Below the pieces are notes generated by a model. It did no database searches, had not been told where the DNA came from, and was given only the letters and a program-made list of their open reading frames with translations. A stretch of DNA of 64,000 nucleotides from Heloderma charlesbogerti (lineage: Eukaryota > Chordata > Lepidosauria > Squamata > Helodermatidae). Shown here piece after piece: positions 23,801 through 34,781 of this stretch. The DNA is taken from contig JANEZZ010000400.1 of assembly GCA_026122225.1 (NCBI GenBank), positions 744,001 through 808,000 on the forward strand. The letters run 5' to 3'. The stretch's first letter is position 1, and each line of letters opens with the position of its first letter. Made by a program: the position numbers and the translations under genes.

Positions 23801-24033
23801 TATTTTGGCCACGTAATGCGAAGAGAAAACTCCCTGGAAAAGACCCTGATGCTGGGAAAGACTGAAGGCAAAAGGAGAAGAGGACGGCAGAGGATGAGAT
23901 GGCTAGATAGCATCACGAATGCAATGAATATGAACTTGAGCACACTCCGGGAGAGAGCGCAGGACAGGAAGGCCTGGCGTGCTATGGTCCATGGGGTCAC
24001 GAAGAGTCGGACACGACTGAACGACTGAACAAC
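20820..24033 (+). mobile_element. Full-length BovB (RTE clade) LINE with target-site duplication
   Basis: A ~3.2-kb element, the usual full BovB length, with a ~65-bp 5' leader, one long open frame and the typical 3' end GACTGAACGACTGAACAAC. It is bracketed by a perfect 12-bp direct repeat, AACTAAGCCCTA, at 20808-20819 and 24034-24045, which reads as the target-site duplication. The 3' repeat-like ACAAC tail makes the exact edge ambiguous by a few bases. The intact frame and perfect duplication imply a recent insertion. BovB is known to have a patchy distribution across squamates, ruminants and other animals that is explained by horizontal transfer. Confidence 0.95.
20885..24028 (+). CDS. BovB endonuclease / reverse transcriptase polyprotein, intact
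   Basis: Encodes a 1047-residue RTE-type protein for target-primed reverse transcription. Seen: an APE-type endonuclease begins near residue 110 (GTWNVRS), continues with LGISELKWTG, GDWNAKVG (Asp246, Asn248) and SDH at 338-340. The reverse transcriptase follows, with FIDYAKAFD (Asp692), GVRQGCILSP and YADD at 792-795. The C-terminal region carries GCESWTIRK and a basic RRLLRVPWTARR stretch. All the catalytic motifs I can identify are present, with no internal stop. The stop codon lies only a few bases from the 3' end of the element, normal for BovB. The first ATG was taken as the start; the ~110 residues before the endonuclease are poorly characterised and another start is possible. Expression cannot be judged. 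Transcription would be on the strand opposite to the PRDM6 exon. Confidence 0.93.
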   Translation: MPCRATQDGQVMAESSDKMWSTGEGNGNPLQYSCQENPMESITRLKEMTPEDEPLRSEGVQYATGEEQRVFPSSARKSEAAGPNPKGHSAVDVSGGEKKIRCCKEQYCLGTWNVRSMNQGKLEVVKHEMTRLNIDILGISELKWTGMGEFNSGDHHIYYCGQESLRRNGVALIVNKRVGKAVLGYNLKNDRMISVRIQGKPFNITVIQVYAPTTEAEEAEVDRFYEDLQHLLELTPKKDVLFIIGDWNAKVGSQEITGITGRHGLGVQNEAGQKLTEFCQENMLIIANTLFQQHKRRLYTWTSPDGQYRNQIDYVLCSQRWRSSIQSVKTRPGADCGSDHELLLAKFRLKLKNVGKTTKPFRYDLNHIPDEYTVEVRNRFQGLDLIDRVPEELWTEVRNIVQEAATKSIPKKKKCKKAKWLSDEALQVAEERREAKSKGERGRYTQLNAEFQRIARRDKKAFLNEQCKEIEENNRMGKTRDLFKKIGDLKGTFCAKTGMIKDKEGRDLTEADEIKKRWQEYTEELYRKDLNVPDSHDSAVTELEPDILESEVKWALGSISNNKASGNDSIPAELFKILKDDAVKVLHSICQQIWNTQQWPQDWKRSVYIPIPKKGNAKECSNYRTIALISHASKVMLKILQARLQQYANRELPEVQAGFRRGRGTRDQIANIRCIMEKAREFQKNVYFCFIDYAKAFDCVDHNKLWQILKVMGVPDHLTCLLRNLYEGQEATVRTRHGTTDWFKIGKGVRQGCILSPCLFNLYAEYIMRNAGLDESEVGIKIAGRIINNLRYADDTTLMAESEEDLKSLLLKVKEESAKAGLKLNIKKTKIMASGPITSWHIEGEEMEAVTDFTFLGSKITADGDCSHEIKRRLLLGRKAMANLDSIVRSRDITLPTKVRLIKAMVFPVVMYGCESWTIRKAERRRIDAFELWCWRRLLRVPWTARRSNQSILKEINPECSLEGQIMKLKLQYFGHVMRRENSLEKTLMLGKTEGKRRRGRQRMRWLDSITNAMNMNLSTLRERAQDRKAWRAMVHGVTKSRTRLND

Positions 24034-24045
24034 AACTAAGCCCTA
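24034..24045. repeat. Target-site duplication, right copy (BovB)
   Basis: AACTAAGCCCTA, identical to 20808-20819. The preceding ACAAC of the element tail could extend or shift the boundary by up to three bases. Confidence 0.9.
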
Positions 24046-24274
24046 GGAGAGGGAATTCAACCTTTTAGAATGGGGGGGGGGCTGCACAAAAGCCAGGAAA
24101 CCACCAACAATTGGTGCTTGGGAGTGGGGCCAGAGAATGGGATACAACCATCTGGGGAACTCTGGAGAGTCAGACTGGGACACCAGGTGGGCCAGATCTG
24201 GTTTCCAGGCCTGAGGTTCTGCACCCCTGACTGCTTGATGTGCACTTCTCTCGCCTCATTGATACATGTTTTTT

Positions 24275-24946
24275 TTGTCCAGGTTCGATTGCTGTAATGC
24301 CTTCTATGTATGCCTTTAAAGACGATCCAGAAATGTCCACTGGTGTGGAGCACAGCAGCGAGAGTGCTTGTAGGAGCTAGGCATTCAGATTATACCTATT
24401 ATACATCAGTTACACTGGCTGCCTAATTTGTCTCTGGGCCCTATTTAAGATGCTGGTATTAACCTTTAAAGCCTTGACAGTTAAAGTCTTAAATGGTTTT
24501 CGAACAGTTATGGAGGACCGCCTGCCCTCATATGAACCTGCCCAAGCTGTGAGATCAACATCTGAGGCCCTGCTCTCTGGTCTGTTGATAACAGCTGTTA
24601 GGTTGGCAAGTGCCAGGGACTGGGTCTTTTTTGTGGTGGCTCCATATCTCTGGAATACCCTCCTTAGGGAAATACATATGGTATCTTCTTTGTTTGCCTT
24701 TACGCAGCCATGAAGTCTTTGTTGTTACAGTCAGCATTTAGATAATTTTATGATGCTGTGTATTACCTGCTGCTGCTAATTTTACTGTTGATCTGTTGTT
24801 GCTGTTTTACTACTGTTTTAATAATCTGGACTTCTATTGTTATTTATCATCACAGATCACGTTGTGAGCATCGTTGTGAGCCTCCAGATACCCTGAAAAA
24901 CGGTCCAAAAATCTGTTAGTTTGTTAATTAATTAATTAATTAATTA
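24275..24946 (+). mobile_element. Old L2/CR1-like LINE 3' fragment
   Basis: Conceptual pieces include FDCCNAFYV (from RLDYCNALYV), HWLPNLSLGPI-like text and SARDWVFFVVAPYLWNTLLRE (the RAFSVVAPxLWNSLPRE motif). It ends in a UTR with GTTGTGAGCCTCCAGATACC and a (TTAA)n tail at 24924-24946. It is multiply stopped and frameshifted. Confidence 0.7.
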
Positions 24947-25990
24947 CTCTCTAGGCTTTAAAACGGAACTAAAATTTGTTGATATATAAAAAGGAAAGCT
25001 ACCAATACATGAATTGTAACATGGAAATCATACTTCAAGCATTTTGCAGCTGCCTTAAGAATGCTAATGATATCAAATTGCTATAGGAAAAAGAGTTTAG
25101 TATGACTTTGCCATGAATACTGGCTAGACCACTTTCCCAAACAGAGAAATGTACTCCATCATGTCATTTTGAACTTCTTCTGACCTTATTTAATGAAAAA
25201 GGATAAAATTGAGAACAAATGTTTTGTAGGAAAAATATTTGTGACTTCAGATTTGAAAAACAGAGACTGTTTAAATTATACACATTTATTCTAGTGAACA
25301 TTTTGTATGTATCACCAAAGGTAGATATCAGACCTCATTCCAGTCTTGCATGACTGTTGTAAAATCAACATTAATTGTTGCTTTATAGTATTACTCTGGA
25401 TTTACAACAGTATAGACTGAGAGCAGACTTTAGCTCACATCAGATACAGCACCTTAATTTCAGAAAAAGCAGCTTGTAATTTAGCTCTAAGTCTGGACAA
25501 GCGTTGGACTTGGCACAGGCCACCATCCTAAATTTTGATGGCAGCAATTCTCAGAGACAATGGTGTCACATTTACCAATGCTTCTGACAAAATAGAGAAC
25601 CTGATTTCAAACAAATAAAGGTTGCTTGATCAGCATTTGCTGCAGTAACAAAATGCTATTGAAGCAACATTGTTAGTGCATAGAGCTGTCATTCCTGTAT
25701 TTGTCCTTCTCATCTAATCCCTCATATACCTCTCAATCTGGCATTTATAGTTGTTAGTGCCAGATGGTTTGGTTTTCATTGGTAAAAGCTCCTTTAGGAG
25801 TCAATTTTGGATAAAAAGCAGGATATATATATACTAAATACATATATACTGGTTTTCAGAGATCTCCCAAGAATGTAATGCCAACGGGTCCTGTGGCTCA
25901 TTGAAAAAATATTGTGGCATATGTTTACCACCTCACACCACAAGAAATGTATTGATCGTTAAGATGCCACAAGAGTCTTTCACCCCATCT

Positions 25991-26810
25991 ACACTAGGCT
26001 TTTACTCCAGGGCAGGTGCGAGTCGAGGTCCCTCATGATAGATGACACAGTCACGACTTTGCAGCCATCCGTGGTTTTCGCCCGGAAAATGTGGAGTTCT
26101 GAGGAGTGGTTTTACTGCAATTTTTTGGGTTTGCTGCAGGTTTCCCCACAGTTGCGGGCTGTCTGTTCCTTCCCCAAACTGACTTCTCATTTTGCAGTGG
26201 GCATGTTGTAGGCGTGCATAATGCCTGCGTCACGCTGTGACACCCCTTTACTCCCCCCATCCCTTCGCAGCTGCGCAGTTACAGAGGCACAGAGGGGCGT
26301 TTTCATCAATTTAATCACACTTTCGCACAGTTTTGCAGCTTCATATCTTTGGAACGGTTGTGGACTCAGTACACAAAGGCCGGGGCCGGAGGGTCTTGGG
26401 GAAGGACCAACATCACTCCGGCCAACATTTTGGAGCGATGGCTAGGCATGTAATGCTCACGCTTGTGAGTGCAAACCATTGCAAGAGTCTTGGGCTGGGG
26501 AACTGCCAAACTGATGGTGCAGAAATGAAGGAGCACAAAACACCTACTTTTTACCTAAAAAGGGATGAAAAGACACAGTAGAGACACTCAAATACAAAAC
26601 AGCCACTGAAGTGTCGCAGCCCCACACTCACGGGACTGCACAGCTGTGCATTTCAGTAAAATGGCAAAAAAGGGGGGGCATGGCGAGTCTGTAAGGGAAG
26701 CGTGCAGTACATCGCGAGTGTATCGCAGGGCATGCTGACTCGAAGCCACATTGCTGTGCAGTTGCAACGGGGTGGGGGATCAAAGCGGTGCCATATAGAT
26801 GTGGCCTTTG
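25991..26810. mobile_element. Candidate ~820-bp non-autonomous DNA transposon
   Basis: The ends CCCATCTACACTAGGCTTTT and, reversed, GCCACATCTATATGGCACCG are imperfect inverted repeats resembling the AGGGCATCTCTACACC terminus of the ~390-bp family. The interior is more GC-rich and CpG-rich than the flanks and has no long frame. Edges are uncertain. Confidence 0.45.
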
Positions 26811-27361
26811 TTGTTTTTGTTACAACAAACTAACACAGATTCTATACGTGCAAGTTCAGATAACACAAACACTCCTCTGGACACAAGGGCTTCTGTACTG
26901 GAAAACATATTAGTTAGGCACACGCTTATTTAAACAGAACCTGAAATATGTACCAGGTATATTTTAATTTTAATGAGAAATGCTTTCAACTTAAGTGTAA
27001 GCAGTGAGACACTAAGCATATTTGGAATTTGCTGGTAAATTCTTTGCCCATTACTTGAAATGATGAAGTTACAAAAAGTTGTGGTTCTACGTTTTCTATC
27101 TTGAAAGTAAGTTCTACTCAGAGCTGTCAAGCTTATTTCCAAGTAGTTGTGATTATGAATGTTTCTCTCATGCCACTCTTAAATATATTTAATCGAAAGT
27201 TAAACCTCAGTTATTTCAGTTGAACCATATCCCCAAGTAAATGTGCTTAGCATTGCAGCTATATACATGTTATATCACAGGGAGAAAAATATGAACCTGT
27301 ACCCAAGAGTGTGGAGGGGGGAAGAGGAGAACATATTGGTTTATGTAACTCAACAGTGTCT

Positions 27362-27668
27362 ATACCAGCCTTCCTCAACCTCCAGATGTTTTAGACCTCA
27401 ACTCCCATCAGCCCCAGCCTGACACAATTGTCAGGAATTATAGAATCATAGAATAGTAGGGTTGGAAGGGGCCTACAAGCCCGAGTCCAGCTCCCTGCTC
27501 AATGCAGGAATCCAAGTCAGAGTATCCCTGACAGATGGCTGTTCAGCCTCATCTGGAATGCCTCCAGTGTGGGAGAGGACAAGGTTGGGAAAAGCTGGTC
27601 CACTACCTCCCTAGGAATACTTGTGGTCCAAAACATCTGGAGAGGACAAGGTTGGGAAAAGATGGTCC
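27362..27668. mobile_element. Fold-back element (CCTCCAGATGTTTTGGAC family) split by CR1
   Basis: The left arm has CCTTCCTCAACCTCCAGATG and the right arm has its reverse complement, GGTCCAAAACATCTGG followed by AGGTTGGGAAAAGATGG. With the CR1 insertion removed the two arms form a short inverted-repeat element of the same family as 5716-5872. Confidence 0.65.
27438..27612 (-). mobile_element. CR1 3' fragment inserted in a fold-back element
   Basis: Begins ATAGAATCATAGAATAG (reverse of the CR1 3' octamers), then GGGTTGGAAGGGGCCTA, GAGTCCAGCTCCCTGCTC and CTGACAGATGGCTG, all characteristic of amniote CR1 3' ends. It ends at CTACCTCCCTAGG. The flanks (27362-27437 and 27613-27668) are the two arms of another palindromic element. 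An internal 29-bp stretch copies the flank; see findings. Confidence 0.8.
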
Positions 27669-27704
27669 ATATTCAGACAGGTAGCAACTCTACAGGGTTT
27701 CTGG

Positions 27705-27812
27705 TAGAAGTCTTTCCCAGGTCTGTTATCTGACATTCTTTTACTGAAGTTGCCAAGGATTGAACCTAAGGCTTTATACATGCAAAGCATGTGCTCTACC
27801 ACAGAGCTCTGG
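27705..27812 (-). mobile_element. Degenerate copy of the tRNA-headed SINE (head portion)
   Basis: GGATTGAACCTAAGG and ATGCAAAGCATGTGCTCTACCACAGAGCT are recognisable, reversed, as the decayed B box, anticodon region and A box of the SINE at 891-1095. Confidence 0.65.
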
Positions 27813-27972
27813 TATTTCTTCTTGTTTCTTTCAAGAGATCATGAGCACCTTTTTTGTAACATTATGAGGCAGAGCTGAACTTCAACTCTGGCCTACACTA
27901 GGACAAGGGGGTGGCACAGAGACACTCCCATTGTACCCATATTGGCCTACAGTAGGTCTAGGACTATCAGCC

Positions 27973-28043
27973 ATCCCGACCTGGAGCCCTCCAGATGTGT
28001 TGAACTGCAACTCCCATAATTCCCAGCAACATGGCCAGGCACC
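27973..28043. mobile_element. Half copy of the CCTCCAGATG fold-back family
   Basis: CGACCTGGAGCCCTCCAGATG and TGCAACTCCCATAATTCCC match one arm of the elements at 5716-5872 and 27362-27668. The other arm is not seen. Confidence 0.55.
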
Positions 28044-28124
28044 AGGTTGTATATAGTCCCATATTTAGGCTGGTGTACATAGCCCCATATTTAGGTCTTT
28101 AGAGGCACCCAAGGCCAAAAGAAT

Positions 28125-28148
28125 TAACAACAACAACAACAACAACAG
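28125..28148. repeat. (AAC)n microsatellite
   Basis: Eight perfect AAC-type units. Confidence 0.9.
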
Positions 28149-28149
28149 A

Positions 28150-31100
28150 AAAGAAGCTGTGTGGATGTGTTTGTTTTACCCTCTGTAGCAATACTGCTAG
28201 CAATAAAGATGAATGAAAACATGATTTCTAAAAATCAAGTCGAAGTGTAGAGAGCCAATGAGCTGAAGGAGGAAGGTGCAGCCCTTCCTTACCTGCTTAC
28301 TTCCCTGCAATGGTTTGAACCTGCATTTATTTGAACTTGATATTTGAATCTATTGCTGAAGATCAGGAAAACCTCTGGAATGGCTGGTATTATGCATGGC
28401 ATGCTGTAGTAGGAGGGGGAAATTGGCGAGTTGAACGGTTGCCTTGCACAGGAATAAATGCCCCCCACTTGGGCAAGGCACCTTTTCATCCAACTTTTTG
28501 TATATGACGAAACTTGAGATTTTTAATTTAAATTACTTTTTAAACAACTTATCAAATCCATTTATCCTTTTCTTTCAGAGCTGTAAAGTTCTGTACAATT
28601 CATTGGCCATGCCAAAGAATACATTCAAAGCCTTACTCATGGTGTCATATTATCATTATTTATAACTAAACCACAAGATACGAAGTCCAAGAAACAGTCA
28701 AAGTCTAAGAAACTCAGGGATGGGGGTGGGAACTGTTAAGCAAGGAGTGAAATCTGGCATGTAACTTCAGTTTACTGACACTTTAGCAGAACTGGACCAA
28801 TATGTTACATTTAAATAAGGTAATGGAGATCCTCTCCATCCATGTGTTTCACTCCAAAATGACACTCTGAATTTTCAGGCTCCATAAGATTCAAAGCATT
28901 CAGTACAAGTTTATTTATGAATCACTGTGATTCTGCCATGAGATTGGGTTCAGAATCAAGTCTGCAACAAACGAATACCCAAATCTGCAATGTTTAACTT
29001 TAGCTTCCTGGCGAGATCCCCACAAACTTTTTAAAGCATAGCTTCTCTCTTTGCTTGTTATCGCCATCCAATTCCTGTTCCAGAGAAGCAGTTTCACTTC
29101 TAGAGTGAAAAGTTAGGTATCTATAACATGAGATTCTCTATATCAATACCTTGGGTAATCAATCCCATCATTTGCTGGGACTTCAGTTTCTCCCAAGTTT
29201 AGTTTTCTGTTTTGTTTATTAAATGGTTAAAAAAAAGGAAAAAGAAATATACACTTAAAACATATTCTTCGATATAATGAAAAATCTATTTTTTAAAAAA
29301 AATAAAAAATTGCCAGTGCTTTCTTGTCATAACATTCTTTTGACCTAAATGTTCCTCTTTTTAAATTATTATTATTATTGTTATTATTAATTATTATTAT
29401 TGGGTTAAGATAAGATATTCAGTGGGACAATATCAATACCCATTGAACTGATTCTCCTGGCTAGTTGTCCTCTCCCAATTATTTGCCACCAGAACAACAG
29501 CACTGTACTGTTCATTCTATTGCATGTGTACTAGCTCTGAACTAGCTGATGATACTAACATATGAATCTCATGGCCTTAAAAGAAAAAAAAAAGAAAAAA
29601 AGAAAACACATACAGATAATACATGTATAAATACATTTGATAAACAGATAAGGTGACTTTGAATTAGACTGTGCTATTTCAGACTAATCTTAAACTTTGT
29701 ACAGTGCTATTTAAACTCACTTGATAAAGAGAAGGTATGTAAGTGACAAGACAGAATGGAAAGTTCTTGGTGGTGCTGAGCAAACCACCCAAGAAGTTAG
29801 ATCAATTGCCTCCTGTTTAATTTTGCTGTTTACTTTCTCCATCTGAACTGCCTATTGTCAAACATATTATAGAAGTCTTCTGATTGATAACAATCACAAC
29901 TGTTTGGGGGTCAGGTTCACAGAGGTGTTTTGTTTTCTAAATAAGAATTCAGTAGATTGCCATTCTACTGTTTTCTAAGCAGCTGTTCTTCAAAAATTAT
30001 TTAAATGCTCTTTATTTTAAAAGCTGCCCTTGACAAGTATGCCATAACAATTCACCTCACCCTTGGCCTACAGTGTGTACATCATCTTGTCAACATATAA
30101 ACAAACACATGATGGGTCATATTTTAATAGATTTTGTAAATATCAGGATCCAATTTATCAAGTGGTTCACCAAAGTGACAGCTCTGGCAGCTGCTGAATA
30201 ATAGCTGTGCAGTTCATTCATTCACACTGTTATTTCAATGAAATTATAGCAAAGAAAAGAACAAGTTACTGTTGCTCTAAATTATTTTTTTACACATGAC
30301 ATTTAAAAATTCTGACTTTGGTGCTAAAGGTCAAATATTGCAAGCCAAAGAAGTATATATGCACAACATAAAGAAGGAATATTAAACTCTGTGTGGAAAC
30401 CTCTGAACTGAAACTGATGAATTAATTTCTCCTATCATCACCACCTGATTCAAATTGGATGTTAGATGATGGGATGTGCAGGTACAGAAATACAGATTTG
30501 GGCTGATTATCATACCAGCTACACCCTTCAAAACCCCTTTTAGATTGCACTGGCAGAGCGCTTTTTAATTTCAATTGCAATAATATTGATTGTAATGAAC
30601 AAATATTATGTCATCTTATGCCACCTTAATTTATGGAACCCAGGACTCCTCTTTCTTTTAAAAACATTTTGTATTTACATGTAAATATATATTCTTTTCA
30701 AGCAATACATCTTACATATGCTCTGGAGGGTCCATTCATCTAATTATCTCCACTTGTATTATCTATAGGGATTGATCCCAAAATCATGAACCTTTATTGT
30801 TTAACCTAAGGAGTAGTCAGTTTAGCTGGTAGTAGCAGAACTTTCTTATCTTTCCTTTAGGCCATTGAGAGGCTTACACACACACTTAACCATGGTTTAC
30901 AATACAGCTCTATCATTATTTATATACTATTCCCTACTTTAAACATTCTAAACATCTAAAACAAATAGACAGATATTTAGAAGTTTGGAGAGACTTGAGC
31001 AGTATTCATACAGAATGGGAAATATACATCTAGTGGAGCAATATCTTTTATTGCATCAAACGCTTAGGCATTTAAAACTGTGCATCAGAGAAAGACCCAC

Positions 31101-31351
31101 CCACCCCTTATTTTCTTCCAGCAACAGTGCCCCTCCCCTACAAGTCCTACCCCAAAATCTTTCCATCCAGGATGAGGTGTGTGTCGGGGGGGTGTCTTTA
31201 TCTGAGACACAAGCAGAAGCTCTGCAAGCAGGAGCTGAGGAAAATGCTATTGAAAGATGCCTAGATTGGCTAAGTGAACCATTTTGGAAGGCAAAAGCAT
31301 GTGGATAATGGGAGGGGGAGCACTCCTGTTAAAATTGTGCAGTATCGAATC
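28150..31351. other. Unassigned AT-rich sequence
   Basis: Apart from the ATT microsatellite at 29363, no repeat or gene was recognised. A 107-codon frame at 30985-31308 has no recognisable domain, splice context or codon signature. Confidence 0.4.
29363..29401. repeat. (ATT)n microsatellite
   Basis: Imperfect ATT repeats of about 39 bp. Confidence 0.9.
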
Positions 31352-31492
31352 GGACACTAGCACAAATGAAAATTACATTGTCCTAGCGTAAGGGGCCTCT
31401 AGTGCAATTCCAATAGCATTAGCTAGCACAACAGGTTTCTGAGGAGGGCCCTTATGCTAGCACAATGTAATTTATGTTAGCACTGGTGTCCA
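31352..31492. mobile_element. ~140-bp fold-back element with TAGCACAA motif
   Basis: Left arm GGACACTAGCACAAATG, AAATTACATTGTCCTAGCG, TAAGGGGCCTC; the right arm, reversed, is GGACACCAGTGCTAACATAA, ATTACATTGTGCTAGC, ATAAGGGCCCTC. About 45 bases separate the arms. Confidence 0.7.
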
Positions 31493-32532
31493 ATGAGGTG
31501 CTTCCCATTATCTTTTTCTTATACAACCCATTTCTCTGATCCACAGCGTTTCACACATTGGTCCACTTCAGATTATCAAATCCTAGCACAAAGTCTCTGT
31601 GCTTTTGTTTCGTTCTCTCCTTCACACAAGCAGTGAAACAAGCCAAGAAGGCACAGTTAACCATAGCTTCCTCCCATATCCAAATCAGGAACTGTGGTAA
31701 ATGGCTTTCAAACAAGCCCGGATTCGGAAACCAGCTTTAAACCATGATTTAAATATAGAAGGATTTTAGAGGAAGGGGCACATACAAAACAATGGCGAAA
31801 CTACAAAGTCTACAGTTCTTCAGAACAAGAAGCAGGAAAGTTGGAGCAAAAATTGTGGGAGTGATCCAGCTGAAGTTGAGCTGTTGAGGACCAAAAGGCA
31901 CAATGATTTTATTCATTTAAAATTTCAGTAGAAGAGTTAAGCCCTAGGTTGTTAGATACACCTTGTGAACTCTGTTACATGGCTGCATATAGCTGAGGTT
32001 TGGATAAACTGAATCCTACTACATTTATATTGATTCTATATTCATAAAATAGTTCTCATTTTAATTAATCTGTGATCCAAATTTAATTTTCAATCAAAGA
32101 TGATAGTGACAATTCCAGTGAATGATCAAAGGGAAAAAATCAACAACAAACTTTATGAAATGGAAACAAGGTACTTTTACTGATAATTTTACACTTCAGT
32201 AAAGCCCTTTATAGAGATAGAAGCTGTTTTCTGCAAAATACAATTAGGATATCGGGAAACTGACACAGTAAGTCAAAACAAAAGTAAAGCCAAAAAAGGA
32301 TTCCAAATCTTCTCTTCCTTTCTCAGTGCACTGCCAAGTAAACCACAAGTGAGACATTATTCAGATTTGAATATATTATAGTGAGTTGTTCACATCTCAA
32401 AATATGTTGCCTCTGTTTTGCAGGAACTAAGAATAAAATTCTTAGAGAAGATGAATAGGTTGTGTGGATAGGTACATTATCAACTGAATAAGTCTTAGAA
32501 TGTAACAAAAAATTATGACACTTCATAAAAAA

Positions 32533-32610
32533 GGGCAATCCTATGCATGTCTACTCAGAAATAAGTCCATTTAGTTACTCCAAAGTAAGGGGGTTATAGT
32601 ATTGCAGCGT
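32533..32610. mobile_element. Short palindromic element (GCAATCCTATGC family)
   Basis: GGGCAATCCTATGCATGTC, TACTCAGAAATAAGTCC, ACTCCAAAGTAAGGGGG, then TAGTATTGCAGC. Confidence 0.6.
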
Positions 32611-34190
32611 AAGTAGACATTAAAATCTATCATTTCTGTTTTCTAGCATATGCAGTGTTTAACACAATATACTTTTGTTTTACATTGATAATATAAAACT
32701 TTGTGGGAACCTGATCTCTCAAGTCACTACAGTTCATGTGAGATACTACTAAGCACCTAGCACAAGTCAGTGGAAATAGCTAAGGGCTCAGCACAATGAA
32801 GGGGGCACTGATTCGATACAAGATCAGGCCATATCCTTGTACTATTTATATCTTCCATGTACAGTGGAGGAAGAGGATCCTATTGATCATAAGCTGGTAC
32901 TGCCATTGATTGCTTTAAAATAGTGTAGTTACTAGGACTTTTAAAATCAATTCCTTGACACAGTATCCAATTTCCAACATTCATTAATCATCAAGATGTA
33001 TCAAATTTATATAGCAACTTGACCATATGTGGGTGAGTTTCGGCATGTGTGCCTATGCACCTGGATCACTGCCATCATAAAACACACAAAACTGTGTCAT
33101 GTGTTGGATAACCATGAATTTTCTCATGGTTATTGGATAAGTCAACCTCCTACTGTATACAAAAACTCCCATTGACGTTGATGGATCTGCCATGCAGCCA
33201 ATCTCATTCTTGTTTGCCTGACACCATACATAGTGGTGTATAGGCGTACTTTCATGGCCCAAGATATACTAGCCACTTTTATAATTGCATCTGCTAATGT
33301 TTCTTGAAGACTTCATCTACTGCTACCAATATCAATCAAAGTACTAAACTGCAACCTGATCTACAACTCCATCGGTGGTTTTAACAGAGTAATAGGCCAT
33401 TATTCCTTGCTTTAAAGGCAAGATTATCAAAATAAAATGGCACTAAATAATAAATATAAATCAAAGATTAGAAGTGAATCAATAGAGATGAATACCCGGA
33501 TCCTTGGTGCATTATCTGAAACAACTTTCATTGGGTTCAACTGAGCTGTTTCCAAGAAAATGTGCTTAGGATCATGAGAGAAGTGAGAACAGAATGTGGG
33601 AATGGAGAGATTTACAAGATAAATGACAGAAAAACTAGGCAGCCAAAAAAACTTCACTAGCTTGGTGATCAAGGTCGGGTGCACTCATTATTCCAAGAGG
33701 CCCCAATTAATAAGTGTTCCATTCGTAAACCTAGCATTAAAAGAAGGGCAGAGCTTACATTTCCTCATCCTTTGGTTTAATTGAGGAACAATCTATACAC
33801 AAATATACTCAAACCATCTCAACAAATTCCGGTATAAAAACTCCATCCTAAACACAATTATTTACACAATATGCAAATAATCCCTGCTAAAAGAAGTATG
33901 TAGGACTAACTTCAGGACAGCACCTCTAGTGACAACAGTTTCCCCATTCGCTCCAGTGGAGGAGGAATGTGCACATTGAGGTGCTCATGGACTGAACTGA
34001 TTACAAGAAAATCACATAACCATGCATACAGCAGGACCATATGCTCAGCAAAACATACATGGACCTCTGAATCAGGACAAATATGTGCAGAACTAGGTAA
34101 TAAGAAAGCAATAACCTTCTGGGCTAGAACTGATGACAGAGCTTAGTTATTCAATTTACATCTACTAAGATAAGTGTGGTGGTTGGATCC

Positions 34191-34297
34191 ATACTTACTG
34201 ATACTTAGAATAGACCTATTGAGATCAGTGGGACAAGTTACTCATGATTAATTTGATTTCAATGGGTCTACTCCAAGCATAAGTATGTCTGAATCCA
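34191..34297. mobile_element. Fold-back element (GGTTGGATCC family), copy 2
   Basis: GGTTGGATCCATACTTACTG pairs with GCATAAGTATGTCTGAATCC; the inner arms ATAGACCTATTGAGATCAG and GATTTCAATGGGTCTACTC are also reverse complements. Confidence 0.7.
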
Positions 34298-34399
34298 CGC
34301 ATGTGTCTTTTGTGACACTCATGTGAAGATGGCACATACAGAAAGAAGTCACTGAATGAAAACACAGCACAGAATCTATTGCAGTTGCTGCGGGAATTA

Positions 34400-34552
34400 C
34401 TGTAAGCACAACGGGAAGCTGGAGCTGGCTAGTGCAACCAGAAACTAGCTGAAACTACTGCTTCCAAAGGCAACAAGTCAATGGAGCTTTTAGAGATGCT
34501 AGCTTTCCATTGCACTAAGAAGTTGTTCCCATTAGCACAATGTGTTTAGTCT
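34400..34552. mobile_element. Candidate fold-back element with TAGTGCAA motif
   Basis: TAAGCACAACGGGAAGCTGG and GGCTAGTGCAACCAG on the left pair imperfectly with ATGCTAGCTTTCCATTGCAC and TTCCCATTAGCACAATG on the right. Confidence 0.45.
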
Positions 34553-34781
34553 TGGCAAATTGCCAGCAGTGGTTACATCCCATTGAGTTATGGTGATTCT
34601 AGAAGCTGAAGTCTTGCACGTATTAGACCAGAGACAGTGCCTTTTGTACATGACCTTCGAAAAGAATGTAAACCTGGATCAGTTGCCTCCACTGAAATCA
34701 ATGGTGCAACTCTTCCTGGTGGGCTGTTTCCATATAAGCACAGGTTTGCCTGTGTGAAATCTTCAGGACTGGGGTAACTTA

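Noticed and set aside
30985..31308. 107-codon open frame
   Set aside because: No domain, no splice or promoter context, single short frame in AT-rich intron-like DNA.
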